The notes: generated from the letters alone by a model not told the origin. A stretch of DNA of 64,000 nucleotides from Roseococcus suduntuyensis (GCF_014196305.1 NZ_JACIDJ010000001.1:1164290-1228289); one strand, 5' to 3'. Counted from the first letter of the stretch, positions 45,122 to 55,560 are shown. Program-made: numbers and translations.

Positions 45122-46752
45122 GCGACGTGTTCCGCAACGCCCGCCGCCTCTTCTCGCGCATCAAGCCCGTGCGGGTGCCGGAGGCGCCGGCGCGTTCCTT
45201 CCGCGACCTCTGGCCGGGCGATGCCAATCGCGGCGCCGCCCTGCTGCGCGGCGAGATGGAGGTGCTGGGCAGCACCCGCATGCTCGATGGCTGGGGCCCC
45301 GAGTCCGGGCCGCTGTTGTGGCGGCAGGCGGCGCATGGCTTCGCCTGGCTGCGCGACCTCCGCAGCCTGGGCAGCGACGCGGCGCGCGTCGAGGCGCGGG
45401 ATCTGACGGAAGCCTGGCTTGCCCAGGGGGCCAATGAGCCGCTGGCGAACCTGCCCGAGGTGGCGGCCGCGCGCGTCTCCGCCTGGCTGGGGCATTGGGA
45501 TTTCTTCGCCGCCTCGGCCGAGGAGGGGTTTCGCCGCGCGCTGATGCAGCGCCTCGCGCATGACGGGCGCAGGCTCGCGGCCAGCCTGCCGGACGAGGCC
45601 GCGCATCGTGGCGCGCTGATGGTGCTGAAGGGCACCATCGCCGCCGCCGTGGCGCTGGGCGAGGAGGCCTGGATGGTCCGCGCCCTGAAATTCCTGCCGG
45701 CGGAACTCGAACGGCAATTCCACCCCGATGGCGGCCATGTGGAGCGCAGCCCCGCCGTGCAGCTCCTGGCCTTCCAGGATCTGATCGAACTCAGGAACCT
45801 GCTGAATGGCAGCGGCGTGACCGCGCCGCCGCAGCTCGCCACCGTGATTGATCGCGCGGGGCAGGCGTTGCGGCTGTTCCGCCATGGCGATGGCACGCTC
45901 GCGCTGTTCAACGGCACGCGGGAGGAGCCGGCCTCGCTGGTGGACCTGGTGCTGACCCAGGGCCAGGCCAAGGGCCGCGCGCCGCTGCTGCTGCAGGAGA
46001 CGGGGTTTCACCGCCTGGCCGCGAGCCGCACCCTGGTCATCGCCGATTGCGGCGCGCCGCCGCCGGGCCGCGGCGCCGACCCCGCCACGGGCGCGCCGCG
46101 GGGCGCGGACCGCTTCGCCCATGCCGGCGCGCTCTCCTTCGAGATGTCCGTGGGGCGCGACCGGCTGATCGTGAATTGCGGCGCCTCGCCGGCGGGTGAT
46201 CCGGCCTGGCGCGACGCGCTGCGTTCCACCGCCGCGCATTCCACCCTCACGCTGGCCGACACCAACAGCGCCGAACTCCGCCCCGAGGGCCTCGGCCGCC
46301 GGCCGGAGCGCGTGGAGGTGGAACGCTTCGAGGCCAATGGCGCGCAATGGCTGGAAGCCACGCATGACGGCTATCGCCGCACGCACAACGCCATCCACAA
46401 GCGCCGCCTCTATCTGTCGGAGAATGGCGACGACCTGCGCGGCGAGGATGTGCTGGAGCCCCAGGGCACGGTGGACCAGCCCTGCGTGGTGCGTTTCCAC
46501 CTGCACCCTGGCGTGAAGGCCGTCTTGCAGGAGGAGGAGGGCGGGGTGCTCATGCGCCTGCCCACCGGCCAGGGCTGGCGCCTGCGTGCGCGGGGCGCGG
46601 CCATCGCGCTGGAGGACAGCGTCTATCTCGGCCTCGGCGTCGAGGCGCGGCGGACCAGCCAGATCGTCCTCACCTCGCAGGGCGAGCCGGAGGGCATCCA
46701 ATGGGCCATCACCCGCGTGGCCCCGGCCGAGCCCGCCTCGCCCCCCGCCTGA
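45118..46752 (+). CDS. Heparinase II/III family protein
   Basis: Protein of 544 residues: an N-terminal helical alpha/alpha toroid (residues about 40-300, with ERQFHPDGGHVERSPAVQLL) and a C-terminal beta-sheet Hepar_II_III domain (FEMSVGRDRLIVNCGASPAG, RSTAAHSTLTLADTNSAEL, HDGYRRTHNAIHKRRLYLS). Catalytic Tyr/His candidates sit in the last two segments. No signal peptide is visible, unlike secreted polysaccharide lyases. The position between rpe and purH, coupled to rpe by ATGA, is frequent in alphaproteobacteria and suggests a housekeeping envelope role rather than heparin use. Confidence 0.85.
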   Translation: MSDVFRNARRLFSRIKPVRVPEAPARSFRDLWPGDANRGAALLRGEMEVLGSTRMLDGWGPESGPLLWRQAAHGFAWLRDLRSLGSDAARVEARDLTEAWLAQGANEPLANLPEVAAARVSAWLGHWDFFAASAEEGFRRALMQRLAHDGRRLAASLPDEAAHRGALMVLKGTIAAAVALGEEAWMVRALKFLPAELERQFHPDGGHVERSPAVQLLAFQDLIELRNLLNGSGVTAPPQLATVIDRAGQALRLFRHGDGTLALFNGTREEPASLVDLVLTQGQAKGRAPLLLQETGFHRLAASRTLVIADCGAPPPGRGADPATGAPRGADRFAHAGALSFEMSVGRDRLIVNCGASPAGDPAWRDALRSTAAHSTLTLADTNSAELRPEGLGRRPERVEVERFEANGAQWLEATHDGYRRTHNAIHKRRLYLSENGDDLRGEDVLEPQGTVDQPCVVRFHLHPGVKAVLQEEEGGVLMRLPTGQGWRLRARGAAIALEDSVYLGLGVEARRTSQIVLTSQGEPEGIQWAITRVAPAEPASPPA

Positions 46753-46756
46753 TGGC

Positions 46757-47866
46757 GTGCGGGTCCTGGAAGTCACCAATGTGGATTTCTCGCTGCGGCA
46801 CTTCCTGCTGCCGCTGATGCGCGCGGCCCGCGCGCGCGGGCATGAGGTGGTGGGGATGTGCGCGGAGGGCCCGCTGCTGGAGGTGGCGCGGGCCGAGGGT
46901 TTCCGCATCATTCCCGTGCCCATGGCGCGCAGCCTTTCGCCCCGCGCCAACATCGCCGCCTGGCGCGCGATCCGTGCCGCCCTGCGCGACGAACGCTTCG
47001 ACCTGGTCCACGCGCACATGCCCATCTCGGGCATCCTGGCGCGGCTGGCGGCGCGGGCGGCCGGCGTGCCGCGTGTGGCCTATACCTGCCACGGTTTCCT
47101 GTTCAACCAGCCGGGGCCGCTGTGGCGGCGGGGGCTTTCGCTCGGGATGGAGTGGCTGGGCGGGCGGCTGACCGACCGCTTCCTCACCGTCAGCGAGGAG
47201 GAGGCGGCGGATGCACGGCGCCTCTTCATCCATCGCGGCGCGGTGGCCTTGGGCAATGGGCGAGACCCGGCGCTGTTCCACCCGGACCCTGCCGCGCGCG
47301 CCGCGATCCGCGCGGAACTCGGCGTGCCGGAGGAGGCCGTGGTGGTGGTGGCCGTGGCCCGGCTGGTGCGCCACAAGGGCTGGCCGGAATTGCTGGAGGC
47401 CATGGCGCGCGTGCCGGGCGCCCATCTCTGGGCGGTGGGCGAACGGCTTCCCTCCGACCATGGCGCCGACATGGACCTGCATTTCGCCCGCGCCGAAGCC
47501 GCCATGGGGCCGCGGCTGCACCGCCTGGGCTATCGGCGCGACGTGGCGCGGGTGATGGCGGCGGCCGACATCTTCTGCCTGCCCAGCCATTTCGAGGGCC
47601 TGCCGATGAGCGGCATCGAGGCCATGCTGACCGGCCTGCCCGTGGTGGCCACCGACATCCGCGGCTGCCGCGAACTGGTGCGGGGTGGCGAGACCGGCCT
47701 GCTGGTCCCGCCCATGCAGGCCGCGCCGCTGGCCGATGCGCTTTCGCGGCTGGCCGCCGACGCGCAACTGCGCCACAGCATGGGGCAGGCGGGCCTGGCC
47801 CGCGCCCTTTCGCACTACACCGAGGCCCGCGTGCTGGCGCGCACCCTCGACCATCTGGGACTTTGA
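46757..47866 (+). CDS. GT4-family glycosyltransferase
   Basis: Glycosyltransferase of the GT-B fold, 369 residues. The N-terminal VLEVTNVDFSLRHFLLPLM, the donor-side VAVARLVRHKGWPELLEAM and the C-terminal nucleotide-sugar motif SHFEGLPMSGIEAMLTGLPVV are typical of group 4 (retaining) enzymes. The GTG at 46757, four bases after the upstream stop, is chosen because earlier in-frame starts lie inside the heparinase gene. Donor and acceptor are unknown; cell-surface glycan synthesis is likely given the neighbouring heparinase-like protein. Confidence 0.87.
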   Translation: MRVLEVTNVDFSLRHFLLPLMRAARARGHEVVGMCAEGPLLEVARAEGFRIIPVPMARSLSPRANIAAWRAIRAALRDERFDLVHAHMPISGILARLAARAAGVPRVAYTCHGFLFNQPGPLWRRGLSLGMEWLGGRLTDRFLTVSEEEAADARRLFIHRGAVALGNGRDPALFHPDPAARAAIRAELGVPEEAVVVVAVARLVRHKGWPELLEAMARVPGAHLWAVGERLPSDHGADMDLHFARAEAAMGPRLHRLGYRRDVARVMAAADIFCLPSHFEGLPMSGIEAMLTGLPVVATDIRGCRELVRGGETGLLVPPMQAAPLADALSRLAADAQLRHSMGQAGLARALSHYTEARVLARTLDHLGL

Positions 47867-47869
47867 CGC

Positions 47870-49447
47870 ATGACCGACCGCCTGCCCATTCGCCGCGCCC
47901 TGCTCTCCGTCTCCGACAAGACGGGCATCGTGGATTTCGCCCGGATGCTGGCGGGGATGGGGGCCGAGATCCTCTCCACCGGCGGCACCGCCCAGGCCAT
48001 CCGCGCGGCCGGCATCCCCGTGAAGGATGTCTCCGAGCACACGGGCTTCCCCGAGGTGCTGGACGGCCGCGTGAAGACGCTGGTGCCGCAGGTGCATGGC
48101 GGGCTGCTGGGCCGGCGTGACCTCTCGGCGCATCTCCAGCAGATGGAGCAGCACGGGCTGGCGCCCATAGATCTGCTGGCGGTGAACCTCTACCCCTTCG
48201 AGGCGACGGTGGCGAAGGGCGCCGAGTTCGACGACTGCATCGAGAACATCGACATCGGCGGGCCGGCCATGATCCGCTCGGCGGCCAAGAACCACGCCCA
48301 TGTGGTCGTCTGCACCGAGCCCCAGCACCTGCTGCGCGTGACCGAGGAGTTGGCGACGCAGGGCGGCACGAGCCTCGCCTTGCGGCGGGAGCTGGCGGCG
48401 GCCGCCTATGCCCGCACGGCTTCCTATGACGCGGCCATCGGCAGCTGGTTCGCGGGGCAGGTGGGGCAGGAGTTCCCACCGCGCCTGGCTTTCGCGGGAC
48501 AACTCGCGCAGACGCTGCGCTATGGCGAGAACCCGCACCAGCGCGCGGGCTTCTACCTGGACGGCACGGGGCGGCCCGGTATCGCCACCGCGCGCCAGGC
48601 GCAGGGCAAGGAGCTGAGCTTCAACAATTTGAACGACACGGACGCCGCCTTCGACTGCGTGGCCGAGTTCGAGCGCCCGGCCATCGTCATCGTGAAGCAC
48701 GCGAACCCCTGCGGCGTGGCGGAGGGCACGGACCTCGCCGCCGCCTGGGATGCGGCGCTGCGCTGCGACCCCGTCTCGGCCTTTGGCGGCATCGTGGCGG
48801 CGAACCGCGTGCTGGATGCCGCGGCGGCGGAGCGTATCAGCGCCATCTTCACCGAGGTGGTCATCGCGCCCGATGCCGATGAGGCGGCGCGCGCCATCTT
48901 CGCGCGCAAGAAGAACCTGCGCCTGCTGCTGACGGGTGGGCTGCCGGACCCTGCATCGCCCGGGATGGTGTTCCGCAGCGTGGGCGGCGGCTTCCTCGCG
49001 CAGTCGCGCGATGCGGGGCGCGTGACGGAGGGCGCGCTGAAGGTGGTGACCCAGCGCGCGCCCACCGCGCAGGAAATGGCCGACCTGCTGTTTGCCTTCC
49101 GCGTCTGCAAGCATGTGAAGTCCAACGCCATCATCTACGCCCGCGGCGGCGCCACGGTCGGCATCGGCGCGGGACAGATGAGCCGGGTGGATTCGGCGCG
49201 CATCGCCGCCTGGAAATCCGCCGAGGCAGCGCGTGCGTCCGGTTCCGACACACCGCTGGCGCAGGGTTCGGTCGTGGCGTCCGACGCCTTCTTCCCCTTC
49301 GCCGATGGGCTGGAGGCGGCGGCGGCGGCGGGGGCGACCGCGGTGATCCAGCCGGGGGGTTCGATGCGCGACAACGAGGTGATTGCCGCCGCCGATGCCG
49401 CCGGGCTGGCCATGGTGTTCACGGGGATGCGGCACTTCCGGCACTGA
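47870..49447 (+). CDS. purH: Bifunctional AICAR transformylase/IMP cyclohydrolase
   Basis: PurH, 525 residues, catalyses the last two steps of IMP synthesis. The N-terminal MGS-like cyclohydrolase domain shows [18 protein letters not shown] and [10 protein letters not shown]. The transformylase domain carries [29 protein letters not shown] and the final [12 protein letters not shown] and GMRHFRH. The start lies 3 nt after the glycosyltransferase stop. No purine riboswitch was seen. A family 2 element follows the stop. Confidence 0.97.
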   Translation: MTDRLPIRRALLSVSDKTGIVDFARMLAGMGAEILSTGGTAQAIRAAGIPVKDVSEHTGFPEVLDGRVKTLVPQVHGGLLGRRDLSAHLQQMEQHGLAPIDLLAVNLYPFEATVAKGAEFDDCIENIDIGGPAMIRSAAKNHAHVVVCTEPQHLLRVTEELATQGGTSLALRRELAAAAYARTASYDAAIGSWFAGQVGQEFPPRLAFAGQLAQTLRYGENPHQRAGFYLDGTGRPGIATARQAQGKELSFNNLNDTDAAFDCVAEFERPAIVIVKHANPCGVAEGTDLAAAWDAALRCDPVSAFGGIVAANRVLDAAAAERISAIFTEVVIAPDADEAARAIFARKKNLRLLLTGGLPDPASPGMVFRSVGGGFLAQSRDAGRVTEGALKVVTQRAPTAQEMADLLFAFRVCKHVKSNAIIYARGGATVGIGAGQMSRVDSARIAAWKSAEAARASGSDTPLAQGSVVASDAFFPFADGLEAAAAAGATAVIQPGGSMRDNEVIAAADAAGLAMVFTGMRHFRH

Positions 49448-49453
49448 CGTGTT

Positions 49454-49555
49454 CCCCACGAGACCGCCTTCGGCGTTCTCGCGGGGGCCCCGGCTTGGCG
49501 CCATGTCCTGGGGGTTGGGCTCCGCCTGCCGTGGCGAAGCCACGGCAGGGCACCG
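49454..49555 (+). repeat. Family 2 structured element (two hairpins) after purH
   Basis: CCCCAC then hairpin CGAGA..CGCC-TTC-GGCG..TCTCG (49459-49481), GCGGGGGCCCC, a TTGGCG linker and hairpin CTGCCGTGGC-GAA-GCCACGGCAG (49526-49548), then GCACCGGGG. Both stems differ from those at 38.7 kb yet pair fully, showing compensatory change. Confidence 0.8.
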
Positions 49556-49588
49556 GGGGGCGGAGTTTCTTCGTAGGGGGCGTGGGTG

Positions 49589-51070
49589 ATGTCGGTTGAA
49601 GTGGTCCTTCTGGGGCTGGTGGTCCTGCTGCTGGTCGCCGTCCTGCTGCTGCTGCTGGTGCGCAAGCCTGGCGCGGACCCGACCATCCCGCTGCTCCAGG
49701 CCGCGCAGGAGCGGCAGGGCGAACGCCTGGGCGCGCTGGCGGGTGAGGTGAAGGCGGCGCTTTCCGCCAGCGAGGCCGCGACGGGCCGCGAAATCCAGGG
49801 CTTTTCCGTCGAGCAGACGAAGGTGCTCAGCGAGGGCCTGACGCGCCTCGCCCAGGGCACCGGCACGCTCCAGACCGACCTCGCCGGCAAGCTGGAGGCG
49901 ATGCGCGCGGGCCTCGCGGAAGGCCAGGCGGAAGCGGCCAAGGCCCTGCGCGCCGAGATGTCCGAAAAGCTGGCCGCCATGAACGTGATGGTCGAGCAGG
50001 TGCGCGCGGCACTCACGGAATCCCAGGCCGCCATGCGCGCCGCCATCGCCCTGGAGATGACCACGGCGCGTGACCTGATCGACCGCAAGGCCCTCGAATC
50101 CCGTGCCGAGATCGAGGCCCGCCTCAAGGAGATGCGCGAGGCGAACGACAAGCGCCTCACCGACATCCAGGCCAGCGTGAACGAGAAGCTGGGCGAGGCG
50201 GTGGAGAAGCAGATGACCGAAAGCTTCACCCGCGTCATTGACCAGTTCAACGCCATCCAGGCCATGATGGGCAATGTGCAGTCGGTGGCGACGCAGGTGG
50301 GGGACCTGAAGCGCCTCTTCTCCAACGTCAAGACGCGCGGCGGCTGGGGCGAGGCCCAGGTGAAGGCCATGCTGGACGACTTCCTGCCCGAGGGCAGCTA
50401 CGAGATGAACGTGAAGCTGCGCGAGGACAGCAACGAGGTGGTGGAATTCGCCATCCGCATGCCGACCAGCGGCGAGTCCATCGTGCGCCTGCCGGTGGAC
50501 GCGAAGTTCCCCGTGGAGGATTACGAACGCCTGCTGGCCGCGCACGACGCGGGCGACGTGGCGGCCGAGGCCCAGGCCCGCCGCGCCCTGGAAGTCCGCA
50601 TCCGCGCCGAGGCCCAGAAGATCCGGCAGAAATACGTCCACCCGCCGCTGACCACGGAATTCGCCGTGCTCTATCTGCCGACCGAGGGCCTCTATGCCGA
50701 AGTGGCCCGCATCCCCGGCCTGATCGAGGATGTGGGCCATTCGGGCCGCGTCTTCATCGCCGGCCCCTCGCTGCTGCCGGCCATGTTGCGGACCATCCAG
50801 CTCGGCCATGTCACGCTGGCCTTGTCCAAGAATGCGGAAGGCGTGCGGGATTTGCTTGCCGCCACCAAGGCCGAGATGGCCAAGATGGACGGCGTCCTGG
50901 AGAAGCTGGGCAAGCAGGTGGGCACGGTGAACAACACGATCGGCGATGCGCGCACGCGCACCCGTGCCATCGCGCGCAAGCTGAAGGGCGTGGAGGCCAT
51001 GCCGGGCGAGCAATCGGCCGCCGCCCTCGGCCTCGACCTGCCCGAGGCCGACGAGGACGAACCCGCTTGA
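49589..51070 (+). CDS. rmuC: DNA recombination protein RmuC
   Basis: RmuC, 493 residues: an N-terminal membrane anchor ([20 protein letters not shown]), a long coiled coil (about 40-240) and the RmuC nuclease-like core ([55 protein letters not shown]). It limits inversions at short inverted repeats in E. coli, relevant in a genome carrying many palindromic repeats. The ATG at 49589 is preferred to the GTG just before it. The stop overlaps nupC as TTGA. Confidence 0.93.
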   Translation: MSVEVVLLGLVVLLLVAVLLLLLVRKPGADPTIPLLQAAQERQGERLGALAGEVKAALSASEAATGREIQGFSVEQTKVLSEGLTRLAQGTGTLQTDLAGKLEAMRAGLAEGQAEAAKALRAEMSEKLAAMNVMVEQVRAALTESQAAMRAAIALEMTTARDLIDRKALESRAEIEARLKEMREANDKRLTDIQASVNEKLGEAVEKQMTESFTRVIDQFNAIQAMMGNVQSVATQVGDLKRLFSNVKTRGGWGEAQVKAMLDDFLPEGSYEMNVKLREDSNEVVEFAIRMPTSGESIVRLPVDAKFPVEDYERLLAAHDAGDVAAEAQARRALEVRIRAEAQKIRQKYVHPPLTTEFAVLYLPTEGLYAEVARIPGLIEDVGHSGRVFIAGPSLLPAMLRTIQLGHVTLALSKNAEGVRDLLAATKAEMAKMDGVLEKLGKQVGTVNNTIGDARTRTRAIARKLKGVEAMPGEQSAAALGLDLPEADEDEPA

Positions 51071-52302
51071 GCGCGCTGCAATGGCAGTCGCTCGCCGGCA
51101 TGGGCGCGCTCTGCCTGCTGGCCTGGGTGCTGGGAGGCTGCCGGCGGGGTGTCTCGGCGCGGGTGGTGGTGGCGGGGCTGGCCTCGGTGCTGGGGCTGGC
51201 GGCGCTGCTGTTGAACATCGCCTGGCTGCGGGTGGGGTTCGGCTGGATCGGGCAGGGGGTGGAGGCGCTGGCGCGGGCCACGCGGGCGGGCACCTCGCTC
51301 GTGTTCGGCTATCTGGGCGGCGGGCCGCTGCCCTTCCCGGAGCCCTTCCCGGGTGCGGCCTTCATCCTGTTCTTCCAGGCCTTGCCGCTGGTGCTGGTGG
51401 TGGGCGCGCTCTCGGCCGTGCTGTTCCATTGGGGGGTGTTGGGTTTCCTCGTGCGGCTGCTGGCGCGGGCGCTGCGGCGCGTCTTTGGGCTGGGCGGGGC
51501 CAGCGGCTTCGGCGTGGGCGCCAATGTCTTCGTGGGCATGGTCGAGGCGCCGCTGATGATCCGCCCCTGGCTCGCGCGGATGAACAGCACCGAGCTTTTC
51601 GTGGTGATGGTGGCGGGCATGGCCACCATCGCGGGCAACATGTTCGTGATCTATGCGCTGGTCATCGCGCCCGTGGTGCCGGATGCGGCGGGGCAGTTGC
51701 TGACGGCCTCGCTGATTTCCGCCCCCGCGGCCGTGCTGGTGGCGATGCTGATGCGCCCGGGCGACACCTCCACCACCGCCGAGGAAGCCCCCGTGCTGCG
51801 CTATTCCAGCACCATGGAGGCGCTGGTGCAGGGCATCGGCGACGGCTTGCAGCTGATGCTGGGCGTGATGGCCGCGCTGATCGTCTTCGTGGCGCTCGTT
51901 GCCCTTGCGAACGAGGTGCTGCAACCCCTGCTGGGCCTGACGCTGGAGCAGATGGCGGGCTGGCTGTTCCGCCCGCTGGCCTGGGCCATGGGTGTCGCGC
52001 CCGAGCATGCGGCGCGGGCCGGGGAACTGCTCGGCGTGAAGGTGGTGGTCAACGAATTCGTGTCCTACCTGGCGCTGGCGCAGGAGGGGGCGGCGATGGA
52101 CCCCCGCACGCGCCTGATCCTGGCTTATGCCATGTGCGGCTTCGCCAATTTCGGCTCGGTCGGCATCATGCTGGGGGGCATGTCGGCCATGGTGCCGGAA
52201 CGCCGGGCGGAAATCGCGCGGCTGGGTTTCCCCGCCCTGGCGGCGGGCACCATCGCCTGCTGCCTCACCGGGGCGGCGGTGGGGGTGCTGACGGCGCCGT
52301 AA
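51067..52302 (+). CDS. NupC-family concentrative nucleoside transporter
   Basis: CNT-family symporter of 411 residues with about 8-10 helices. Family motifs: GASGFGVGANVFVGMVEAPLMIRPWL, MNSTELFVVMVAGMATIAGN and C-terminal KVVVNEFVSYLAL then AYAMCGFANFGSVGI. It takes up nucleosides with H+ or Na+. The start is TTG at 51067 in a TTGA overlap with rmuC; this fits the NTGA junctions elsewhere in the window, and no ATG occurs before residue 12. Confidence 0.9.
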   Translation: MSALQWQSLAGMGALCLLAWVLGGCRRGVSARVVVAGLASVLGLAALLLNIAWLRVGFGWIGQGVEALARATRAGTSLVFGYLGGGPLPFPEPFPGAAFILFFQALPLVLVVGALSAVLFHWGVLGFLVRLLARALRRVFGLGGASGFGVGANVFVGMVEAPLMIRPWLARMNSTELFVVMVAGMATIAGNMFVIYALVIAPVVPDAAGQLLTASLISAPAAVLVAMLMRPGDTSTTAEEAPVLRYSSTMEALVQGIGDGLQLMLGVMAALIVFVALVALANEVLQPLLGLTLEQMAGWLFRPLAWAMGVAPEHAARAGELLGVKVVVNEFVSYLALAQEGAAMDPRTRLILAYAMCGFANFGSVGIMLGGMSAMVPERRAEIARLGFPALAAGTIACCLTGAAVGVLTAP

Positions 52303-52324
52303 GGGCAGGTTACGATTTTGCCCC

Positions 52325-53653
52325 ATGACCCACCTCGTCCATCGCAGCCTGCGCGCCGCCCCGCCCATCGCCGTCTCCGGCCAGGGAATCTGGCTGCACG
52401 AGAAGGGCGGCCACGCCGTGATGGACGCGAGCGGGGGCGCGGCCGTGGCCTGCCTCGGCCATGGCCACCCGCATGTGCTGGGGGCCATGCGCGCGCAGCT
52501 GGAACGGCTGACCTACGCCCACACCGCGCTGTTCTCCTGCGAGAGTGCCGAGCAACTCGCCGACATGCTGGTGGGCCACGCCCCGGGCGGGCTGACCCAC
52601 GCCTATTTCTGCTCCTCCGGCAGCGAGGGGATGGAGGCGGCGCTCAAGATGGCGCGGCAGCATTTCGTGGAGGCCGGCCAGCCACAGCGCCGGAACTTCA
52701 TCGCGCGCCGGCAGAGCTATCACGGCAACACGCTGGGCGCCCTGGCCGCCGGCGGCAACATGATGCGCCGCGCGACCTACCTGCCCATCCTGAGCGACGC
52801 CTTCCACCATGTCTCGCCCTGCTACGCCTATCGCGACCGGCGCGATGACGAGAACGACGCCGACTACGTCCAGCGGCTGGCCGACGAACTGGAGGCGGAA
52901 TTCCAGCGCCTCGGCCCCGACACCGTCATCGCCTTCTGCGCCGAGACGGTGGTCGGCGCCACCCTGGGCTGCGTCACCGCCCTGCCCGGCTACTTCCAGA
53001 AGATGCGCGAGGTCTGCGACCGCCACGGCGCGCTGCTGATCCTGGACGAGGTGATGTCCGGCATGGGCCGCACCGGCACCCAGCACGCCTGGGAGGCGGA
53101 GGGCGTGGCCCCCGACATCCAGGTCATCGCCAAGGGGCTGGGCGGCGGCTACCAGCCCATCGGCGGCATATTGGTGAATGACCGCGTGCTGGCGCCGCTG
53201 CGTGATGGCACGGGCGGCTTCATGCATGGCCACACCTACCAGGCGCATCCATTGGCCTGCGCCGCGGCCGTCGCGGTGCAGGAGGTGATCCGTGCGGAAA
53301 ACCTTCTGGCCAATGTCCAGGCCATGGGGGCGAAGCTGGAACAGGGCCTGACCGAGCGCCTGGGCAACCACGCCCATGTGGGCGACATCCGTGGCCGCGG
53401 CCTGTTCTGGGCGGTGGAGCTGGTGGCCGACCGCGCCAGCAAGGCGGTCTTCGACCCGGCCCTGCGGATGAATGAGCGCGTGAAGCAGGCGGCCTATGCA
53501 CGCGGCCTCGGCTGCTACCCCATGGGCGGCACGATTGATGGCCGCCAGGGCGACCACGTCATCCTCGCGCCCCCCTACAATGTGACGGCCGACGAGATGG
53601 AGATGATCCTCGACCGTTTCGACGCGGCGCTGCGCGAGGCCCTGGACGGCTGA
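52325..53653 (+). CDS. Class III PLP-dependent aminotransferase
   Basis: Aminotransferase of 442 residues, fold type I. PLP-binding features: SSGSEGMEAALKMAR, RQSYHGNTLGA, LILDEVMSGMGRTG and the Schiff-base lysine in VIAKGLGGGYQPIGG. GHTYQAHPLACAAAVAVQ is typical of omega-amino acid:pyruvate or related transaminases. The substrate is unknown; the following gene is unrelated. It starts 22 nt after the transporter gene and may share its transcript. Confidence 0.9.
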   Translation: MTHLVHRSLRAAPPIAVSGQGIWLHEKGGHAVMDASGGAAVACLGHGHPHVLGAMRAQLERLTYAHTALFSCESAEQLADMLVGHAPGGLTHAYFCSSGSEGMEAALKMARQHFVEAGQPQRRNFIARRQSYHGNTLGALAAGGNMMRRATYLPILSDAFHHVSPCYAYRDRRDDENDADYVQRLADELEAEFQRLGPDTVIAFCAETVVGATLGCVTALPGYFQKMREVCDRHGALLILDEVMSGMGRTGTQHAWEAEGVAPDIQVIAKGLGGGYQPIGGILVNDRVLAPLRDGTGGFMHGHTYQAHPLACAAAVAVQEVIRAENLLANVQAMGAKLEQGLTERLGNHAHVGDIRGRGLFWAVELVADRASKAVFDPALRMNERVKQAAYARGLGCYPMGGTIDGRQGDHVILAPPYNVTADEMEMILDRFDAALREALDG

Positions 53654-53759
53654 CCTCCACGCGGAGGCTGGACTTTCGCCCCGAGATCGCCTGAAAAGCA
53701 CTTGATGATGATTTGCGTGAAAAGAATGCGCTCCTCACCCGCGCCTTTGTGCCCGCACC

Positions 53760-54794
53760 GTGACTGATGCCCCGCCATCATCCCAGCCGGGCGCCGCAAC
53801 CAAGCGCATGACGCCCGAACAGGTCGAGCTGGGATACAGGCTGCTGCTGGGCCGCCCGCCCGAGCGCCCCCAGGTGATCGAGATCCATGTGAATTCCGGC
53901 CGCACGGTCGAGCAGTTCGGCTGGCTCCTCATGCAGAGCCAGGAATTCCGCACGCGCATGCGCGATGCCGCGGGGCTGGTGGGCGCCCTGCCGCCACCGC
54001 CACCTGCGGGCATGCATGCCATGCCGCGCGGCCGGGCGCTGGACGCGATGCCGATCTACTACTTCGTCCATATCCCGAAGACGGCGGGAACGGCGATGTG
54101 GAAGCTTCTCGGCGACATGTTCCACCCCTTCGTGCATTTCTACCACCTGCTGCTGGCCGAGGCGGGGGGCGAGGCGCAACTGGCCGAGCGCCTGGCCAAG
54201 GACCCGCAATTGCTGCAAAGCAAGCTGCTCGTCTGCGGGCATTTCCCGGTGATGCATCCGCTGGTGCAGCGCGCGCCGCGGCGCAAGGTGCTGCTGTCGG
54301 TCCTGCGCGAGCCAGTGGAGCGCGCGGTGTCCTTCTACGACCATGTCCGGTCCCGCGCCGACCACCCCCTGCATGAGCGCATCCGGGATGTCAGCTTCTC
54401 CCGCGCCATCGCCGAATTCCCGGAATTCGCCGACCAGGTGGACAATTACCAGCTGCGCCAGCTCTTCGGCACGGTGGAGGAGCGCGGCATTCGCCGGATG
54501 CTGACCGAGAACAGCTACGTCATCGGCCGCTTCGACGAATTGCCGCGCTTTATCGAGGCGGTGGAGAATGTGACGGGGCTGAAGCGCTGCTCCGAGCTGA
54601 TCACGACCAATGTGAAGCGGATGCCCAATGGCATGGAAAGCGGCGCCCGGCAGCCCGATTTCCCGGCGGTGGCCGAGGAGCTGCGCCGGCGCAACGCCGC
54701 CGAGATCGCCTTCTACGAGGCGATGGGACCTGTTCGGGTGACGGTGTCCACGCGCAGCCCCCCGACCGACCGGAAGAAGCGGCCGAAGGCGTAG
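53760..54794 (+). CDS. Sulfotransferase family 2-like protein
   Basis: Protein of 344 residues (GTG start). The 5'-phosphosulfate loop YFVHIPKTAGTAMWKLLGDM and the 3'-phosphate segment LSVLREPVERAVSFYDHVRS identify a PAPS-dependent sulfotransferase or relative. A separate N-terminal module (about residues 17-75, VELGYRLLLGRPPERP) resembles DUF4214-type repeats seen in surface-glycan enzymes; that match is by eye. A basic tail ends it. The acceptor is unknown; surface polysaccharide is the usual guess. Confidence 0.82.
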   Translation: MTDAPPSSQPGAATKRMTPEQVELGYRLLLGRPPERPQVIEIHVNSGRTVEQFGWLLMQSQEFRTRMRDAAGLVGALPPPPPAGMHAMPRGRALDAMPIYYFVHIPKTAGTAMWKLLGDMFHPFVHFYHLLLAEAGGEAQLAERLAKDPQLLQSKLLVCGHFPVMHPLVQRAPRRKVLLSVLREPVERAVSFYDHVRSRADHPLHERIRDVSFSRAIAEFPEFADQVDNYQLRQLFGTVEERGIRRMLTENSYVIGRFDELPRFIEAVENVTGLKRCSELITTNVKRMPNGMESGARQPDFPAVAEELRRRNAAEIAFYEAMGPVRVTVSTRSPPTDRKKRPKA

Positions 54795-54824
54795 CCGCCT
54801 CGCCCCTTCGGGCACCGCGTGGCC

Positions 54825-55418
54825 TTACCGCCGCGCCCGGAGTGCGGCGGCCAGCGTGCCGTCATCCAGCGCATCGAGGCTGCCGCCGATGGGCACCCCC
54901 TGGGCGAGGCGCGTGACGGTGACGGGCGCGCCCGCCAGCCGGTCCTGGAGGTAATGCGCGGTGCTGGCGCCCTCCACCGTGGCGGGCAGGGCCAGGATCA
55001 CCTCCCGCACGCCGCCCCCCTCGGGCCCCTCTTCCGCGCGGCGCAGTAGGGGCGCCACGCGCAATTCCTCCGGCCCCGTGCCTGATAGCGCCGACAGCGT
55101 GCCGCCCAGCACGTGATAGACGCCGGCGTGAGCGTGGGCGCGTTCCAGCGCCCAGAGGTCGGCCACACCTTCCACCACGCAGACCAGGCCCTGATCACGC
55201 TCGGGGTTGGCGCAGATGCGGCAGGGGTCCGTGGCGTCGAGGTTGCCGCAGATGCCGCAGGGGGTGACGGCCTCGGCCGCCGCCCTGAGCGCGTCCGACA
55301 GGGGCAGCATCAATGCCCGCGGGTCCGCCAGCATGCGCAGCGCCGCCCGCCGCGCGCTGCGCCGGCCAAGGCCGGGCAGGCGCGAGAGCAGCGCGATCAG
55401 GTGCTCGACAGGATCCAC
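54825..55418 (-). CDS. recR: Recombination mediator RecR
   Basis: RecR, 197 residues, a ring-forming DNA-binding partner of RecF and RecO. Domains: N-terminal helix-hairpin-helix (SRLPGLGRRSARRAALRML), C4 zinc finger (CGICGNLDATDPCRICAN) and Toprim (VCVVEGVADLWALERA through YHVLGGTLSALSG). Start GTG at 55418. It is distal to dnaX and ybaB; a 142-bp gap separates it from ybaB and shows no gene. Confidence 0.96.
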   Translation of the reverse strand: MDPVEHLIALLSRLPGLGRRSARRAALRMLADPRALMLPLSDALRAAAEAVTPCGICGNLDATDPCRICANPERDQGLVCVVEGVADLWALERAHAHAGVYHVLGGTLSALSGTGPEELRVAPLLRRAEEGPEGGGVREVILALPATVEGASTAHYLQDRLAGAPVTVTRLAQGVPIGGSLDALDDGTLAAALRARR

Positions 55419-55560
55419 GAGCCCGCCCTTGGGTCAGACGTTCCACCAAGCGCCCGCCCCAGGCGGGCAAGCGGCCGAATGGCCGCCGCCGGCTGTCCGG
55501 CGGAGCCAAGCGCAGCGCCGGCGAGTGAGGGCGGATCGGCCACGATCCGCAGCGGCGGCA

